Source: JASGDB01 sp049841315 | GTDB taxonomy: Bacteria; Bacteroidota; Bacteroidia; Flavobacteriales; Weeksellaceae | NCBI GenBank assembly: GCA_049841315.1 | Contig: JASGDB010000121.1 | Location: 1-64,000, forward strand | DNA: 64,000 nt | Direction: 5' to 3' | Shown here: positions 15,415-23,788 of the stretch, in pieces | Layout of the letters: the number at the start of each line of letters is the position of its first letter | How positions within the stretch are numbered: the stretch's first letter is position 1 | Made by a program: the position numbers and the translations under genes | The notes under the pieces: model-generated | Told to the model about the DNA's origin: nothing | The model's input: only the letters and a program-made list of their open reading frames with translations | Databases searched by the model: none

Positions 15415-16665
15415 ATGAATGTATCGCTCATCGTCATCGGAGACGAAATTCTTTCTGGAAATACCATTGATACCAACACCAGCTTTATCGCTTCCGAATT
15501 CAAAAACATCGGAATTGCGGTACGGCAGGTTTTTACCATTTCCGATGAAGAGGAAACCATTGTACAAACATTGGAAAATGCGTTCAGTACCACCGATTTG
15601 GTCATTACCACCGGAGGACTCGGCCCTACGCGCGACGACAGAACCCTGAACGCTTTCTCAAGGTATTTTGGCGATGAAATTATTACCGATGAAACCACGC
15701 TCCTGCACCTGAAAAATTATCTAGAAAAACGGGGACGGGCTGATATTTTCGACATTAATAAAAGTCAGGCAGAAGTTCTGAAATCCGCAACCGTACTGCA
15801 AAACGACTACGGTACTGCACCCTGCCAGATGATTGAAAAAAACGGGAAAACCGTGTTCTGCCTTCCCGGAGTGCCCTTTGAAGTAAAACCGCTCATCAGG
15901 GAAAAAATCATTCCGATTCTGAAAGAAAAATTCCGGAAAAATCATATTGAAACAAGGATTATCTCCGTTGTGGGAATACCGGAAAGCGTTCTTTCTCAGC
16001 GTATTGAAAAATGGGAACTCGCTTTGCCGAAAAATATATCGCTGTCTTATCTTCCGATTGGAACGAGAATAAAACTCCGCCTCACGGCAGTCGGGAACAA
16101 CAAAACAGACCTCGATTCCGAATTGGACACACAGATTGAAACCCTTTCAGAAATCATCAGCGAAAACATTATTGCCAAAGAAGGAGATGCCATTCAGGAA
16201 ATAGTGAAATCCATTTTGCTTGAAAAAAATATGACCATTTCTTCCGCTGAAAGCTGTACCGGCGGACAGATTTCCAGGCTGCTCACTTCCGTTTCGGGAA
16301 GCTCGAAATATTTTGCGGGCAGTGTTTGCACCTATCAGACGAAAATGAAGACCGAAATTCTCGGCGTAAGTCCAAAAGTGATTGAGCAACATTCCGTAGT
16401 TTCCGAAGAAGTAGCAAAAGCGATGAGCGAAGGCTGTCAAAATCTATTCAAAACAGATATTGCCGTATCGACAACAGGCGTGGCAGGCCCTACTTCCGAT
16501 GAGGAAAATAACGAAATCGGGTTGGTTTATTACTCCGTCCGCATCCGAAACGAGGAGAAAACGTTCAGGCTTTTTCTTCCCCACCTCGACCGAAACGATT
16601 TTATGGATTTCACAGCGCAAAAAGTTCTGCAATCTCTCACGGAAGAATTGATACGGCTTGTGTAA
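15415..16665 (+). CDS. cinA: CinA-family nicotinamide-nucleotide amidase
   Basis: 416 residues. The N-terminal MoCF/COG1058 domain (1 to about 250; SLIVIGDEILSGNTIDTN, TTGGLGPTRDD) has ADP-ribose/CoA pyrophosphatase-like chemistry. The C-terminal amidase domain (about 260-416; SSAESCTGGQISRLLTS, TTGVAGPTSDEE) hydrolyses NMN to nicotinate mononucleotide, recycling the by-product of NAD-dependent DNA ligase. The catalytic Ser of the SAESCTGG motif is present. Starts at the ATG giving the canonical MNVSLIVIG. Confidence 0.93.
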   Translation: MNVSLIVIGDEILSGNTIDTNTSFIASEFKNIGIAVRQVFTISDEEETIVQTLENAFSTTDLVITTGGLGPTRDDRTLNAFSRYFGDEIITDETTLLHLKNYLEKRGRADIFDINKSQAEVLKSATVLQNDYGTAPCQMIEKNGKTVFCLPGVPFEVKPLIREKIIPILKEKFRKNHIETRIISVVGIPESVLSQRIEKWELALPKNISLSYLPIGTRIKLRLTAVGNNKTDLDSELDTQIETLSEIISENIIAKEGDAIQEIVKSILLEKNMTISSAESCTGGQISRLLTSVSGSSKYFAGSVCTYQTKMKTEILGVSPKVIEQHSVVSEEVAKAMSEGCQNLFKTDIAVSTTGVAGPTSDEENNEIGLVYYSVRIRNEEKTFRLFLPHLDRNDFMDFTAQKVLQSLTEELIRLV

Positions 16666-16814
16666 ATGGTTTTGCCGCAAATGTTTTTAATGAATCACTT
16701 CTTACTTTGGGCATTTAAAAAAATGTTAAAAAATGATAAAAGTGTATTAAAAAAGTCTTTAAAATGAAATAAATTCGGCCGTTCAGCTGTTGTAGTACTA
16801 TAAAAAGTCAAGAC

Positions 16815-17480
16815 ATGAAAAAAATACTGACCGCTTCACTTATCGCTGTTTCCGCAATGATATTTGCACAATCTTCGAGAAACATGGGGGATTTTTCCAA
16901 ACTAAAAGTGTACGACCGTATCCAGGCAGAGCTGATTCCTTCCGATGAAGCCAGAGTAGAAATTATTGGAAACAATGATGGAGACGTGGAAACCGTCAAC
17001 AAAAACGGCGAACTGAAAATAAAAATGACCGCCGTAAAACTCCTTCAGGGCGATGGAATAAAGGTGAAAGTGTATTATTCTTCACTCAACGACATTCAGG
17101 CAAGCCAGGGAGCGGTGATTACTTCATCATCACCCGTGGAAAGCAGTATGCTCGGGCTGACCGCTAATGAGGGTTCGCGCATTTCATTAGAAATAGAAAC
17201 CTCAAAACTGAATGCAAAACTGAATTCCGGAGGTGAAATTTCAGTATCCGGAACAGCTGAAAATCAAGATATTATTGTAAATTCCGGAGGGAAATTTTCA
17301 GGAAAAAAAGTCGATTCCCAAAATGCTGAAGTTACAGCAAATGCGGGTGGAGAAGCAGAAGTTTACGCTGAAAAATCGGCAAAAGCAACCACCCGAGCAG
17401 GCGGAAGAATCAAAATCTACGGAAATCCCGATGACCGCGATGAGAAAAAAATAGCAGGCGGAACTATTAGTTTTCATTAA
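16815..17480 (+). CDS. secreted GIN-domain protein (DUF2807)
   Basis: 221 residues with a signal peptide (MKKILTASLIAVSAMIFAQ, cleavage after about residue 19). The mature protein is a right-handed repeat-rich beta structure: SKLKVYDRIQAELIP opens the GIN domain, then SSPVESS, NSGGEISVSGTAENQ, NSGGKFSGKKVDSQNAEV, NAGGEAEVYAEKSAKA. These N-S/A-G-G turns are typical of DUF2807. No activity is established; a periplasmic or surface role is likely. Confidence 0.85.
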   Translation: MKKILTASLIAVSAMIFAQSSRNMGDFSKLKVYDRIQAELIPSDEARVEIIGNNDGDVETVNKNGELKIKMTAVKLLQGDGIKVKVYYSSLNDIQASQGAVITSSSPVESSMLGLTANEGSRISLEIETSKLNAKLNSGGEISVSGTAENQDIIVNSGGKFSGKKVDSQNAEVTANAGGEAEVYAEKSAKATTRAGGRIKIYGNPDDRDEKKIAGGTISFH

Positions 17481-17493
17481 ATTTTAATTTTTA

Positions 17494-17644
17494 AGAAACT
17501 GTTTAAATTTCATCAAAATCAATTTCCCTAACCCTAAAGGGGATAATTTTGATGAAATTTGCAGGGGATTTTTCCTCCCTTTAGGGTTAGGGTAAAGAAA
17601 AATTCCGTGAAATTTGAGTTCTGAATAATTTTTAAACAGTTTCT
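17494..17644. mobile_element. MITE-like 151-bp element with perfect terminal inverted repeats
   Basis: Left end AGAAACTGTTTAAA (17494-17507) and right end TTTAAACAGTTTCT (17631-17644) are exact inverted repeats. Inside are nested inverted pairs: AATTTCATCAAAAT against ATTTTGATGAAATT, and CCCTAACCCTAAAGGG against CCCTTTAGGGTTAGGG. It has no coding capacity. A related inverted copy lies at 1-66. No clear target-site duplication could be made out. It sits 13 bases after the GIN gene stop. Confidence 0.7.
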
Positions 17645-17756
17645 CAGTCTCTAACCAAACTATGGACTTTAATCCCATAGTGGTTTATTGCATATCAATA
17701 ATTTCCCATTTCCCAAAAAAGTAGTAATTTAAAGACCACAAATATTCAGATAAAAA

Positions 17757-18461
17757 ATGATAGATAAAAGAGTAAAAAATGCCAAAGTAGCAATAGCAGG
17801 AATCAGCGACGGAATGACACTCATGCTGGGTGGCTTCGGACTTTGCGGAATTCCTGAAAATAGCATCAATGCCCTCGTGGAAAGCGATGTAAAAGACCTT
17901 ACCTGTATTTCCAACAACGCGGGAGTTGATGATTTCGGTCTTGGGTTATTGCTTCATAAAAGACAAATTAAAAAAATGATTTCCTCCTACGTCGGCGAAA
18001 ATGCTGAATTTGAAAGACAGATGCTTTCCGGAGAGCTCGAAGTAGAACTGACACCGCAGGGAACTTTAGCCGAAAAATGCCGTGCCGCACAAGCCGGAAT
18101 CCCCGCTTTTTACACGCCGGCAGGCTACGGAACGGAAGTTGCAGAAGGAAAAGAAGTCAAAGATTTCGACGGAAAACTCCACATTCTGGAGCATGCTTTC
18201 AAAGCGGATTTTTCTATTGTAAAAGCGTGGAAAGGCGATTATTCCGGAAACCTGATTTTCAAAGGTTCAGCGAGGAATTTCAATTTCCCTATGGCAGGAG
18301 CAGGAAAAATTACCATTGCTGAAGTAGAGGAACTTGTTCCGGTAGGAGAGCTTGACCCGAATCAGATTCATATTCCGGGAATTATGGTACAGCGGATTTT
18401 TCAGGGAGAAAAATTTGAAAAAAGAATAGAACAGAGAACCGTGAGGAAAAGGGAAGTGTGA
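17757..18461 (+). CDS. scoA: 3-oxoacid CoA-transferase subunit A
   Basis: Alpha subunit of succinyl-CoA:3-ketoacid CoA-transferase, which activates acetoacetate using succinyl-CoA. 234 residues with the family start [19 protein letters not shown] and [17 protein letters not shown]; the oxyanion-type [10 protein letters not shown] region and the PNQIHIPGI ending are intact. The beta subunit follows at 18651 but is separated by 189 bases of repeats, unlike the usual tight pair. Products feed the thiolase at 42407. Confidence 0.93.
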   Translation: MIDKRVKNAKVAIAGISDGMTLMLGGFGLCGIPENSINALVESDVKDLTCISNNAGVDDFGLGLLLHKRQIKKMISSYVGENAEFERQMLSGELEVELTPQGTLAEKCRAAQAGIPAFYTPAGYGTEVAEGKEVKDFDGKLHILEHAFKADFSIVKAWKGDYSGNLIFKGSARNFNFPMAGAGKITIAEVEELVPVGELDPNQIHIPGIMVQRIFQGEKFEKRIEQRTVRKREV

Positions 18462-18645
18462 GGATTGGGAGACTTTGAGACTTGGAGAGTGGGAGAAAGG
18501 GAGCTGCGAAGCAGCGAAATCAATAGCATTGGGTGTAGCCCAATGAAAAGAAACGAAATCAATAGCATTGGGTGTAAGCCCAATGAAAAACGGTGAATAA
18601 AATGTTATTTAAGGTGCGAAGCACCGACATATTGGTAAAAATTAA
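18462..18645. repeat. mosaic of palindromic repeats between scoA and scoB
   Basis: In order: GACTTTGAGACTTGGAGAGT-type text (module 1 of the composite repeat); AGCTGCGAAGCAGC palindrome; two direct copies of CGAAATCAATAGCATTGGGT followed by GTA(A)GCCCAATGAAAA, each a CATTGGG/CCCAATG hairpin; then GGTGCGAAGCACCGACATAT TGGTAA. The last unit recurs at 37880. No open frame runs through the block. Confidence 0.78.
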
Positions 18646-18650
18646 TTAAT

Positions 18651-19307
18651 ATGCTTACAAAAGAACAAATAGCCAAAAGAATAGCAAAAGAAGTAAAAGA
18701 CGGAATGTACGTCAACCTCGGAATCGGCATCCCGACACTGGTTGCCAACTACGTTCCGGACAATCTGAATGTAGAATTTCAGAGTGAAAACGGCGTTCTC
18801 GGAATGGGGCCTTTTCCGTTTGAAAGTGAGGAAGATGCGGATGTCATCAATGCCGGAAAACAAACGATTACCATTCTGCCGGGAGGTTCATTTTTTGATT
18901 CAGCGTTCAGTTTCGGGATGATTCGGAGCAGAAAAGTGGATTTAACGATTCTCGGAGCAATGGAAGTTTCCGAAAACGGCGACATTGCCAACTGGAAAAT
19001 TCCGGGAAAAATGGTCAAAGGAATGGGAGGCGCAATGGATTTGGTTGCTTCTGCGGAAAATATCATCGTTGCCATGATGCACGTCAACAAAGCAGGAGAG
19101 TCCAAAATATTGAAAAAGTGTACCTTACCGCTTACCGGAGTAAACTGCGTAAAGAAAATCGTAACCGAAATGGCAGTTCTGGAAGTAACTTCTAACGGAT
19201 TGAAACTTTTGGAAAGAGCTCCCGGAGTTTCAGTAGACGACATTATAAAAGCGACCGAAGCAGATTTAATTATTGAAGGAGAAATTCCGGAAATGATGAT
19301 TGACTAA
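18651..19307 (+). CDS. scoB: 3-oxoacid CoA-transferase subunit B
   Basis: Beta subunit, 218 residues. Contains NLGIGIPTLVANYVP and the catalytic glutamate in SENGVLGMGPFP (E-x-G-x-x-G motif), plus GGAMDLVASAENIIVAM. Works as a complex with ScoA. The ATG at 18651 follows the GGTAAAAATT end of a repeat. Terminated by the hairpin at 19313. Confidence 0.94.
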   Translation: MLTKEQIAKRIAKEVKDGMYVNLGIGIPTLVANYVPDNLNVEFQSENGVLGMGPFPFESEEDADVINAGKQTITILPGGSFFDSAFSFGMIRSRKVDLTILGAMEVSENGDIANWKIPGKMVKGMGGAMDLVASAENIIVAMMHVNKAGESKILKKCTLPLTGVNCVKKIVTEMAVLEVTSNGLKLLERAPGVSVDDIIKATEADLIIEGEIPEMMID

Positions 19308-19312
19308 AATAG

Positions 19313-19348
19313 ATTACGCCTTTCAGAAGAAAGGCGTAATTGTTTAAT
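19313..19348. terminator. bidirectional terminator between scoB and the zinc-ribbon gene
   Basis: ATTACGCCTTT, loop CAGAAG, AAAGGCGTAAT: an 11-bp perfect stem followed by TGTTTAATTTT on the plus strand. It overlaps the 3' end of the minus-strand gene ending at 19344 and may serve both. Confidence 0.75.
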
Positions 19349-20384
19349 TTTCAATATATTTCAGGTCGGAATTTTTTATCCGCTGTATGTATGCATTCAG
19401 GAAATTGACATTCCGCTTGAACAGATTTTTTTCTTCTGAGTCCAGCAGAATGTTTTTGGGAAATTCTTTGTGCATGATTTCATTGGCTTTTGCCCATTCA
19501 TCGTCATTGTAGAAAATATATCTCCACTGTTCTTCAGATTGCAGATTCACCTGAATTCCGTTTAGGGCAAAAATAATCACCGAATTCGGGTCATTTTCAA
19601 TAAAATCAAGGTTGGCATCTACACCGTTTTGAAATTTATTCTTCTCAAATTCAAGGTATTGCAGGATTTTATTTCTGATTTGCTGATTGTTTTGAGGAGC
19701 GGAAGGTTTCTTTCTCCATGTATTATTTTCAGCACGGTAAATATCATCAAAACTCTTTAGCTTTCGTTGTTTTTCAAACCGGAATGTGGTATCTTCAAGG
19801 TCGTGCAGAACCAATGGAATTGCCTGATTTTTAGGAATTTTATTGTCTTTTCCCGCAAAAGGAAAATCAACAATCCCTTTTTCTATTTTGTAGCTCCCGA
19901 ACATAATCGTATCACGCCCTACCGCAGTATACGTTCTGTCTTTATAAATATAAATTTGATAAAGCTGATAATCGTTCTGCCATTTTCCCTGAAGTTTTGA
20001 ACCCACAGGAGTCAGAATTGTTACAAATGCACTGAAAAATCCTACCAATATCAATGTGGAAGTGAGTATAAGCGAACCAATCAAAAGATAGCTCGGAAGT
20101 TTATAGCGTACCGGAATTTTGGTTTCGGAAGAATAATTGAGGACTTTTGCGGGAATTTCAGGATTCTGTTCGGAAACGTCGTTATCTCTCCCGCATTTCC
20201 GGCATTTCATGTAACCTTTTTTGTCGGAAGCCCACCATTTCAGCGGATAAAAAAGTCCGAAAACAAAGACTTTGCAATAAATCACAAGCAGATGTTCCGT
20301 TTTTTCTTCGCAATGAACGCAGTCTATTTCCTGAATGTATTTTCTTAGGATTTCGTAATTCTGATTTCCGAAATTGAATATCAT
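19344..20384 (-). CDS. zinc-ribbon membrane protein of unknown function
   Basis: 346 residues from the ATG at 20384 (an upstream TTG at 20399 is less likely). Two CxxC pairs (Cys22/25 and Cys61/64) form a probable zinc ribbon. One strong membrane segment lies at about 96-124. Downstream is a DUF-like beta region (GKWQNDYQLYQIYIYKDRTY, FGSYKIEKGIVDFPF) similar in feel to lipocalin-like stress domains, then a helical tail. No family is recognised. It lies 45 bases behind the XRE regulator on the same strand, so the two may form one operon. Confidence 0.7.
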   Translation of the reverse strand: MIFNFGNQNYEILRKYIQEIDCVHCEEKTEHLLVIYCKVFVFGLFYPLKWWASDKKGYMKCRKCGRDNDVSEQNPEIPAKVLNYSSETKIPVRYKLPSYLLIGSLILTSTLILVGFFSAFVTILTPVGSKLQGKWQNDYQLYQIYIYKDRTYTAVGRDTIMFGSYKIEKGIVDFPFAGKDNKIPKNQAIPLVLHDLEDTTFRFEKQRKLKSFDDIYRAENNTWRKKPSAPQNNQQIRNKILQYLEFEKNKFQNGVDANLDFIENDPNSVIIFALNGIQVNLQSEEQWRYIFYNDDEWAKANEIMHKEFPKNILLDSEEKNLFKRNVNFLNAYIQRIKNSDLKYIEN

Positions 20385-20429
20385 AGAAATTTTTTTCAAA
20401 AATAAGTATAAAAAAGAATGAAAGCCGTT

Positions 20430-20966
20430 TTAAGGCTCAAAACTTTCAAATTTTCCGTTTTCGAAGAACAAAACGATTCGTTTTATTTTATTTTCCTGAT
20501 TATCAAATATTTGTATTAAATTTTTAGCATTTTCATCTTCTAATCGCTGAGAATCGCTTACAATTTCTTTTTCGGGAATTGATTCAGGTTTATTCGATTC
20601 TCGCACTTCCTGATTTTGCGGAACTGAAAAATCTTCCTTCAGAATCCGGTCTTCACTTTCCGTAACCCCGAATTGCTCGTCATTAATCAGATTAAAAAGA
20701 TCGGGCAGAGCAGGAGAGGAAAACTTCTTTTCCTGCTGTTTTTCTTCGGTTTTTTCCAGCATTTCGCCTTTTGCTAAGACAATCCAGTCCAAATTGATTT
20801 CCGGAAAGCGGTTTTTGATTTTGGTAATGAACTCTAATGAAGGCTTATTTCTTCCGGATGTGATGTGGGAGATATTGGAACGCTGGACTTCAATCTCGTC
20901 AGCAAAATCGGAAGAACTCAAACCGGAGTAGGTAATGATTTGGGAAATACGTTCGTTAAGGCTCAT
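20430..20966 (-). CDS. XRE-family transcriptional regulator
   Basis: 178 residues from ATG 20966. The N-terminal helix-turn-helix is clear: MSLNERISQIITYSGLSSSD, then EIEVQRSNISHITSGRNKPS, then FPEINLDWIVLAKGEML, a pattern shared with prophage-type repressors of Flavobacteriia. The rest is acidic and low in order (QKF to EFSVPQNQEV), ending in a short helix. An upstream in-frame start (21035) would add 23 residues read through the promoter region, so it is rejected. A perfect 16-bp palindrome at 21023 is a candidate autoregulatory operator. Confidence 0.85.
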   Translation of the reverse strand: MSLNERISQIITYSGLSSSDFADEIEVQRSNISHITSGRNKPSLEFITKIKNRFPEINLDWIVLAKGEMLEKTEEKQQEKKFSSPALPDLFNLINDEQFGVTESEDRILKEDFSVPQNQEVRESNKPESIPEKEIVSDSQRLEDENAKNLIQIFDNQENKIKRIVLFFENGKFESFEP

Positions 20967-20982
20967 AAGTTTACAAAAATTA

Positions 20983-21038
20983 GATTTACAAATGTAATAA
21001 ATAAAATTACAAAAGTAAAATACATTTGTATACAAATG
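20983..21038. promoter_or_regulatory. candidate operator region of the XRE repressor
   Basis: CATTTGTATACAAATG at 21023-21038 is a perfect 16-bp palindrome 57 bases before the XRE start. A second, imperfect one (TTACAAATGTAA, about 20986-20997) lies between it and the gene, and TTTACAAA half-sites recur on both sides. Spaced ACAAAT/ATTTGT half-sites are what a dimeric HTH protein would bind; that XRE binds here is inference. Confidence 0.5.
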
Positions 21039-21133
21039 ATAACAAAAGTTGTTTACAAAAATAAAACCAATGATTTAATTCATTGGTTTATAATGTTTTG
21101 AATAGTTTAATGATGTAAAATTATGAATAAAAA

Positions 21134-22222
21134 TCAATGCCTTTTCTTATCATCTTCCGGATGATATTGCAGTTTCCGGTCTTTTACATTCACCGGGTTT
21201 ATAAGTGATGCTATGATGCTTGTTCCTATAATCGCTACGATAATTAATAAGGAATGTGTGGTTTTAAAACCGATTTCATCCAGATAAGAATGGGCGAGCA
21301 TTTTCACTCCGATAAAAACCAGTAGAACTGCCAGACCGACTTTCAAGTATCTTAATTTATTGATAACTCCCGCAAGTAGGAAGAACATGGAACGCAGTCC
21401 CAGAATAGCGAAGATGTTCGAAAAAAACACAATATAAGGGTCTTTCGTTATGGTGAAAATTGCAGGAATACTGTCTACGGCAAAAATCAAATCCGTAAAT
21501 TCCACGATAATCAGCACGATAAACAGCGGAGTAACCATCAAAATACCGTTTTTCCGAATCCAAAACTTATCTCTTACAAACTGGTTGTACACCTTAAAAT
21601 GTTTGTTGGTAAACTTCACAACAGGGTGGTCTTTCGTATCAATCGTTTCGTGGTTGTTGCGTTCCAGATACATCTTAATTCCTGAATATACCAGAAAAGC
21701 TCCGAAAATATACAATATCCACGAGAACTGGTTAATCAACGCCGCGCCTACGAAAATAAAGATAAAACGCATCACAATCGCTCCGAAAATCCCCCAAAAC
21801 AATACACGGTGATAATTCCTTTTTTCAACATTAAATGAAGTGAAAATCAATAGAATAACAAAAATATTATCCACAGAAAGCGCATATTCCACGATATAAC
21901 CGGTGATGTATTCCATTGCAAGATTCTGGTTGTAAATACCGATACTATGCTCAAAATCTCCCGGAATCAGTTTTATGGGATGCTTATGTTTCTGAACGAT
22001 ATACTGAAGCCTCTCCATATCTCCAATATTATGAATATAATCCCCGAAAGAGAGTAGGAGGAAGTAAAACGCAACTGCCAGTGAAACAACAAGAAAGCTC
22101 ATTATTCCGGCTTGTTTCAGCGAAACGGTTTCTTTCTTTTTTCCGAAAATACCTAAATCAAGAGCCAGAATAAACCCGATAAAAACGAGAAATCCTGTAA
22201 GAAAAATGACTTCGTTTGACAT
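21134..22222 (-). CDS. TerC/Alx-family integral membrane protein
   Basis: 362 residues, about nine membrane segments. Family hallmarks: an acidic residue in VEYALSVDNIFVILLIF, and the second repeat FTDLIFAVDSIPAIFTITKD with conserved Asp/Ser, plus NIFAILGLRSMFFLLAG. TerC/Alx proteins are linked to tellurite resistance and manganese export. The leader is only about 25 bases, so no yybP-ykoY manganese riboswitch is present. The C-terminus is charged (DRKLQYHPEDDKKRH). Confidence 0.92.
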   Translation of the reverse strand: MSNEVIFLTGFLVFIGFILALDLGIFGKKKETVSLKQAGIMSFLVVSLAVAFYFLLLSFGDYIHNIGDMERLQYIVQKHKHPIKLIPGDFEHSIGIYNQNLAMEYITGYIVEYALSVDNIFVILLIFTSFNVEKRNYHRVLFWGIFGAIVMRFIFIFVGAALINQFSWILYIFGAFLVYSGIKMYLERNNHETIDTKDHPVVKFTNKHFKVYNQFVRDKFWIRKNGILMVTPLFIVLIIVEFTDLIFAVDSIPAIFTITKDPYIVFFSNIFAILGLRSMFFLLAGVINKLRYLKVGLAVLLVFIGVKMLAHSYLDEIGFKTTHSLLIIVAIIGTSIIASLINPVNVKDRKLQYHPEDDKKRH

Positions 22223-22585
22223 ATATATAATGATAGAATATAAAGGAGCAAATATACTGAAATTATAGGATTTTTAGAATGTTAACATTGTAAACAAAAG
22301 AAAAACAAAATGAGGTTATTCACAATTTTCACGTTTAATAAAATTACTTTCAAATGGGGATTTCCGGGGTAAAATATACTTAAAGTAAATTTAAAAAATA
22401 ACTTTATATAATATTTATAAAATACTGATAATTAATAAATTATAATTTTAAATTAAAAATAATTCAATCCACAATTTTATCAACAGACATTCTGACATTT
22501 TGGCTTGTTTAATATATTTACAAATGTAAAATATAAATATTTAAGCAAAATGAATTAAATTTGAACTTTGTAAAACAGACAGAAA
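22223..22585. promoter_or_regulatory. divergent terC / M14 promoter region
   Basis: A 363-base AT-rich divergent gap without a gene. On the minus strand TATATTTG (plus coordinates 22249-22256) lies 26 bases before terC. On the plus strand TAAATTTG (22556-22563) lies 22 bases before the M14 gene. Neither has a well-spaced TTG. No hairpin or repeat stands out in the middle. Confidence 0.55.
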
Positions 22586-23692
22586 ATGCCAACAGAACTT
22601 CAGTACCGTAAAAACCCCAGTTTCCCGAACCGCTATATTTCTCCCCGAAACCTTGAAAATTTTCTACAGACGAATCTCAGCGATTATATTTCGGAAATCG
22701 GAACATCTTCATTGGGAAAACCGATTTATAAAGCAAGGTTTGGAAACGGGAAAATAAAAGTACTGGCATGGTCGCAGATGCATGGAAATGAGAGCAATTC
22801 CACTCATGCGATGCTGGATTTGTGGTATTCGTTTCAGGAGCAGAAAGAACTGGCTGAAGCTGTTTTCTCCGAAATTACCCTTGATTTTATATTTATGCTG
22901 AATCCCGACGGTTCAGAAATGTGGACGAGAAGAAACGCCCTCGATATCGACCTGAACAGAGATTATCTGAAAGAATCCAGCAAGGAATTCCCTTATCTTA
23001 AAAATATTGCTTTAAACGGCAATTACGATTACGCACTGAATCTTCACGAACAGAGGACGATTTTCAGCGCAGACGGAATTCATCCTGCGACGCTTTCGTT
23101 CTTAGCTCCGGCGGAAAATACCGCACGTGTAGTTACGGAAACCAGAAAGAAAAGCATGGCAGTTATTTCTTCCATAGTTGACAGTCTTAAAGATTTGATT
23201 CCTAATCAGATAGCGAGATACAATGATGAATTTTATCCGACTTCAACAGGCGATAATCTGACGAAATCCGGTTTGCCGACCATTTTATACGAAGGCGGAC
23301 ATTTCCCAGAAGATTACAAAAGAGAAGGAACGCGGAAATTCTATACGATTGCGCTATACGAGGGTTTGAAAGCCATTGCCGGATTAAAAGGAAGCACGGA
23401 AGGTTGGGAAAATTATTTTGAAATTCCCGAAAACAGGGAAGACCATTTTGATATTATTTACAGAAACGTAAAACTCAATACCGATTTTCCATGTGTTCTG
23501 GATGTTGCCGTTCAGTATAAAGAGGAAATCCGCGAAGGCGATGATGAAATTTCCTTTGTCCCAATCGTGGTGGAAGTAGGAGACTGCGGAAAAAAGAAAG
23601 GCTGGAAAGAAATCGACTGTACAGGAAAATTCTTTAAATGTGAAAACAAATTTCCGAAACTGGATGCAGTGCAGAATTTTGAGATTGTTTGA
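22586..23692 (+). CDS. M14-family zinc carboxypeptidase
   Basis: 368 residues, no signal peptide, so probably cytoplasmic. Zinc ligands His66 and Glu69 lie in SQMHGNES; the third ligand is the His of ALNLHEQRT. MLNPDGSEMWTRRNALDIDLN is the substrate-binding NPDG/R-x-N block. A late Glu in LYEGGHFPEDY is a candidate catalytic residue. The M14 family removes C-terminal residues or processes cell-wall peptides; the substrate is unknown. Confidence 0.9.
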   Translation: MPTELQYRKNPSFPNRYISPRNLENFLQTNLSDYISEIGTSSLGKPIYKARFGNGKIKVLAWSQMHGNESNSTHAMLDLWYSFQEQKELAEAVFSEITLDFIFMLNPDGSEMWTRRNALDIDLNRDYLKESSKEFPYLKNIALNGNYDYALNLHEQRTIFSADGIHPATLSFLAPAENTARVVTETRKKSMAVISSIVDSLKDLIPNQIARYNDEFYPTSTGDNLTKSGLPTILYEGGHFPEDYKREGTRKFYTIALYEGLKAIAGLKGSTEGWENYFEIPENREDHFDIIYRNVKLNTDFPCVLDVAVQYKEEIREGDDEISFVPIVVEVGDCGKKKGWKEIDCTGKFFKCENKFPKLDAVQNFEIV

Positions 23693-23754
23693 TTACGAAT
23701 TGCACGAATATGGAGTTATCTGTCATTCAAAAAAATGATGAAAAGAAAATTTTG

Positions 23755-23762
23755 TAATTTTG
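23755..23762 (+). promoter_or_regulatory. -7 box for the restriction endonuclease
   Basis: TAATTTTG fits TANNTTTG, ending 26 bases before the ATG at 23789. Confidence 0.4.
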
Positions 23763-23788
23763 TAGTTGAATTTTAATGCTGAAATAAA

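Noticed and set aside
18501..18645. Possible CRISPR array between scoA and scoB
   Set aside because: Only two direct copies, no regular unique spacers, and the units are hairpins of differing families; no cas genes.
20967..21133. Prophage remnant around the XRE repressor
   Set aside because: No integrase, cro-like or structural gene nearby; neighbours are ordinary chromosomal genes.
22223..22260. yybP-ykoY manganese riboswitch before terC
   Set aside because: The putative leader is about 25 bases, too short for the riboswitch.
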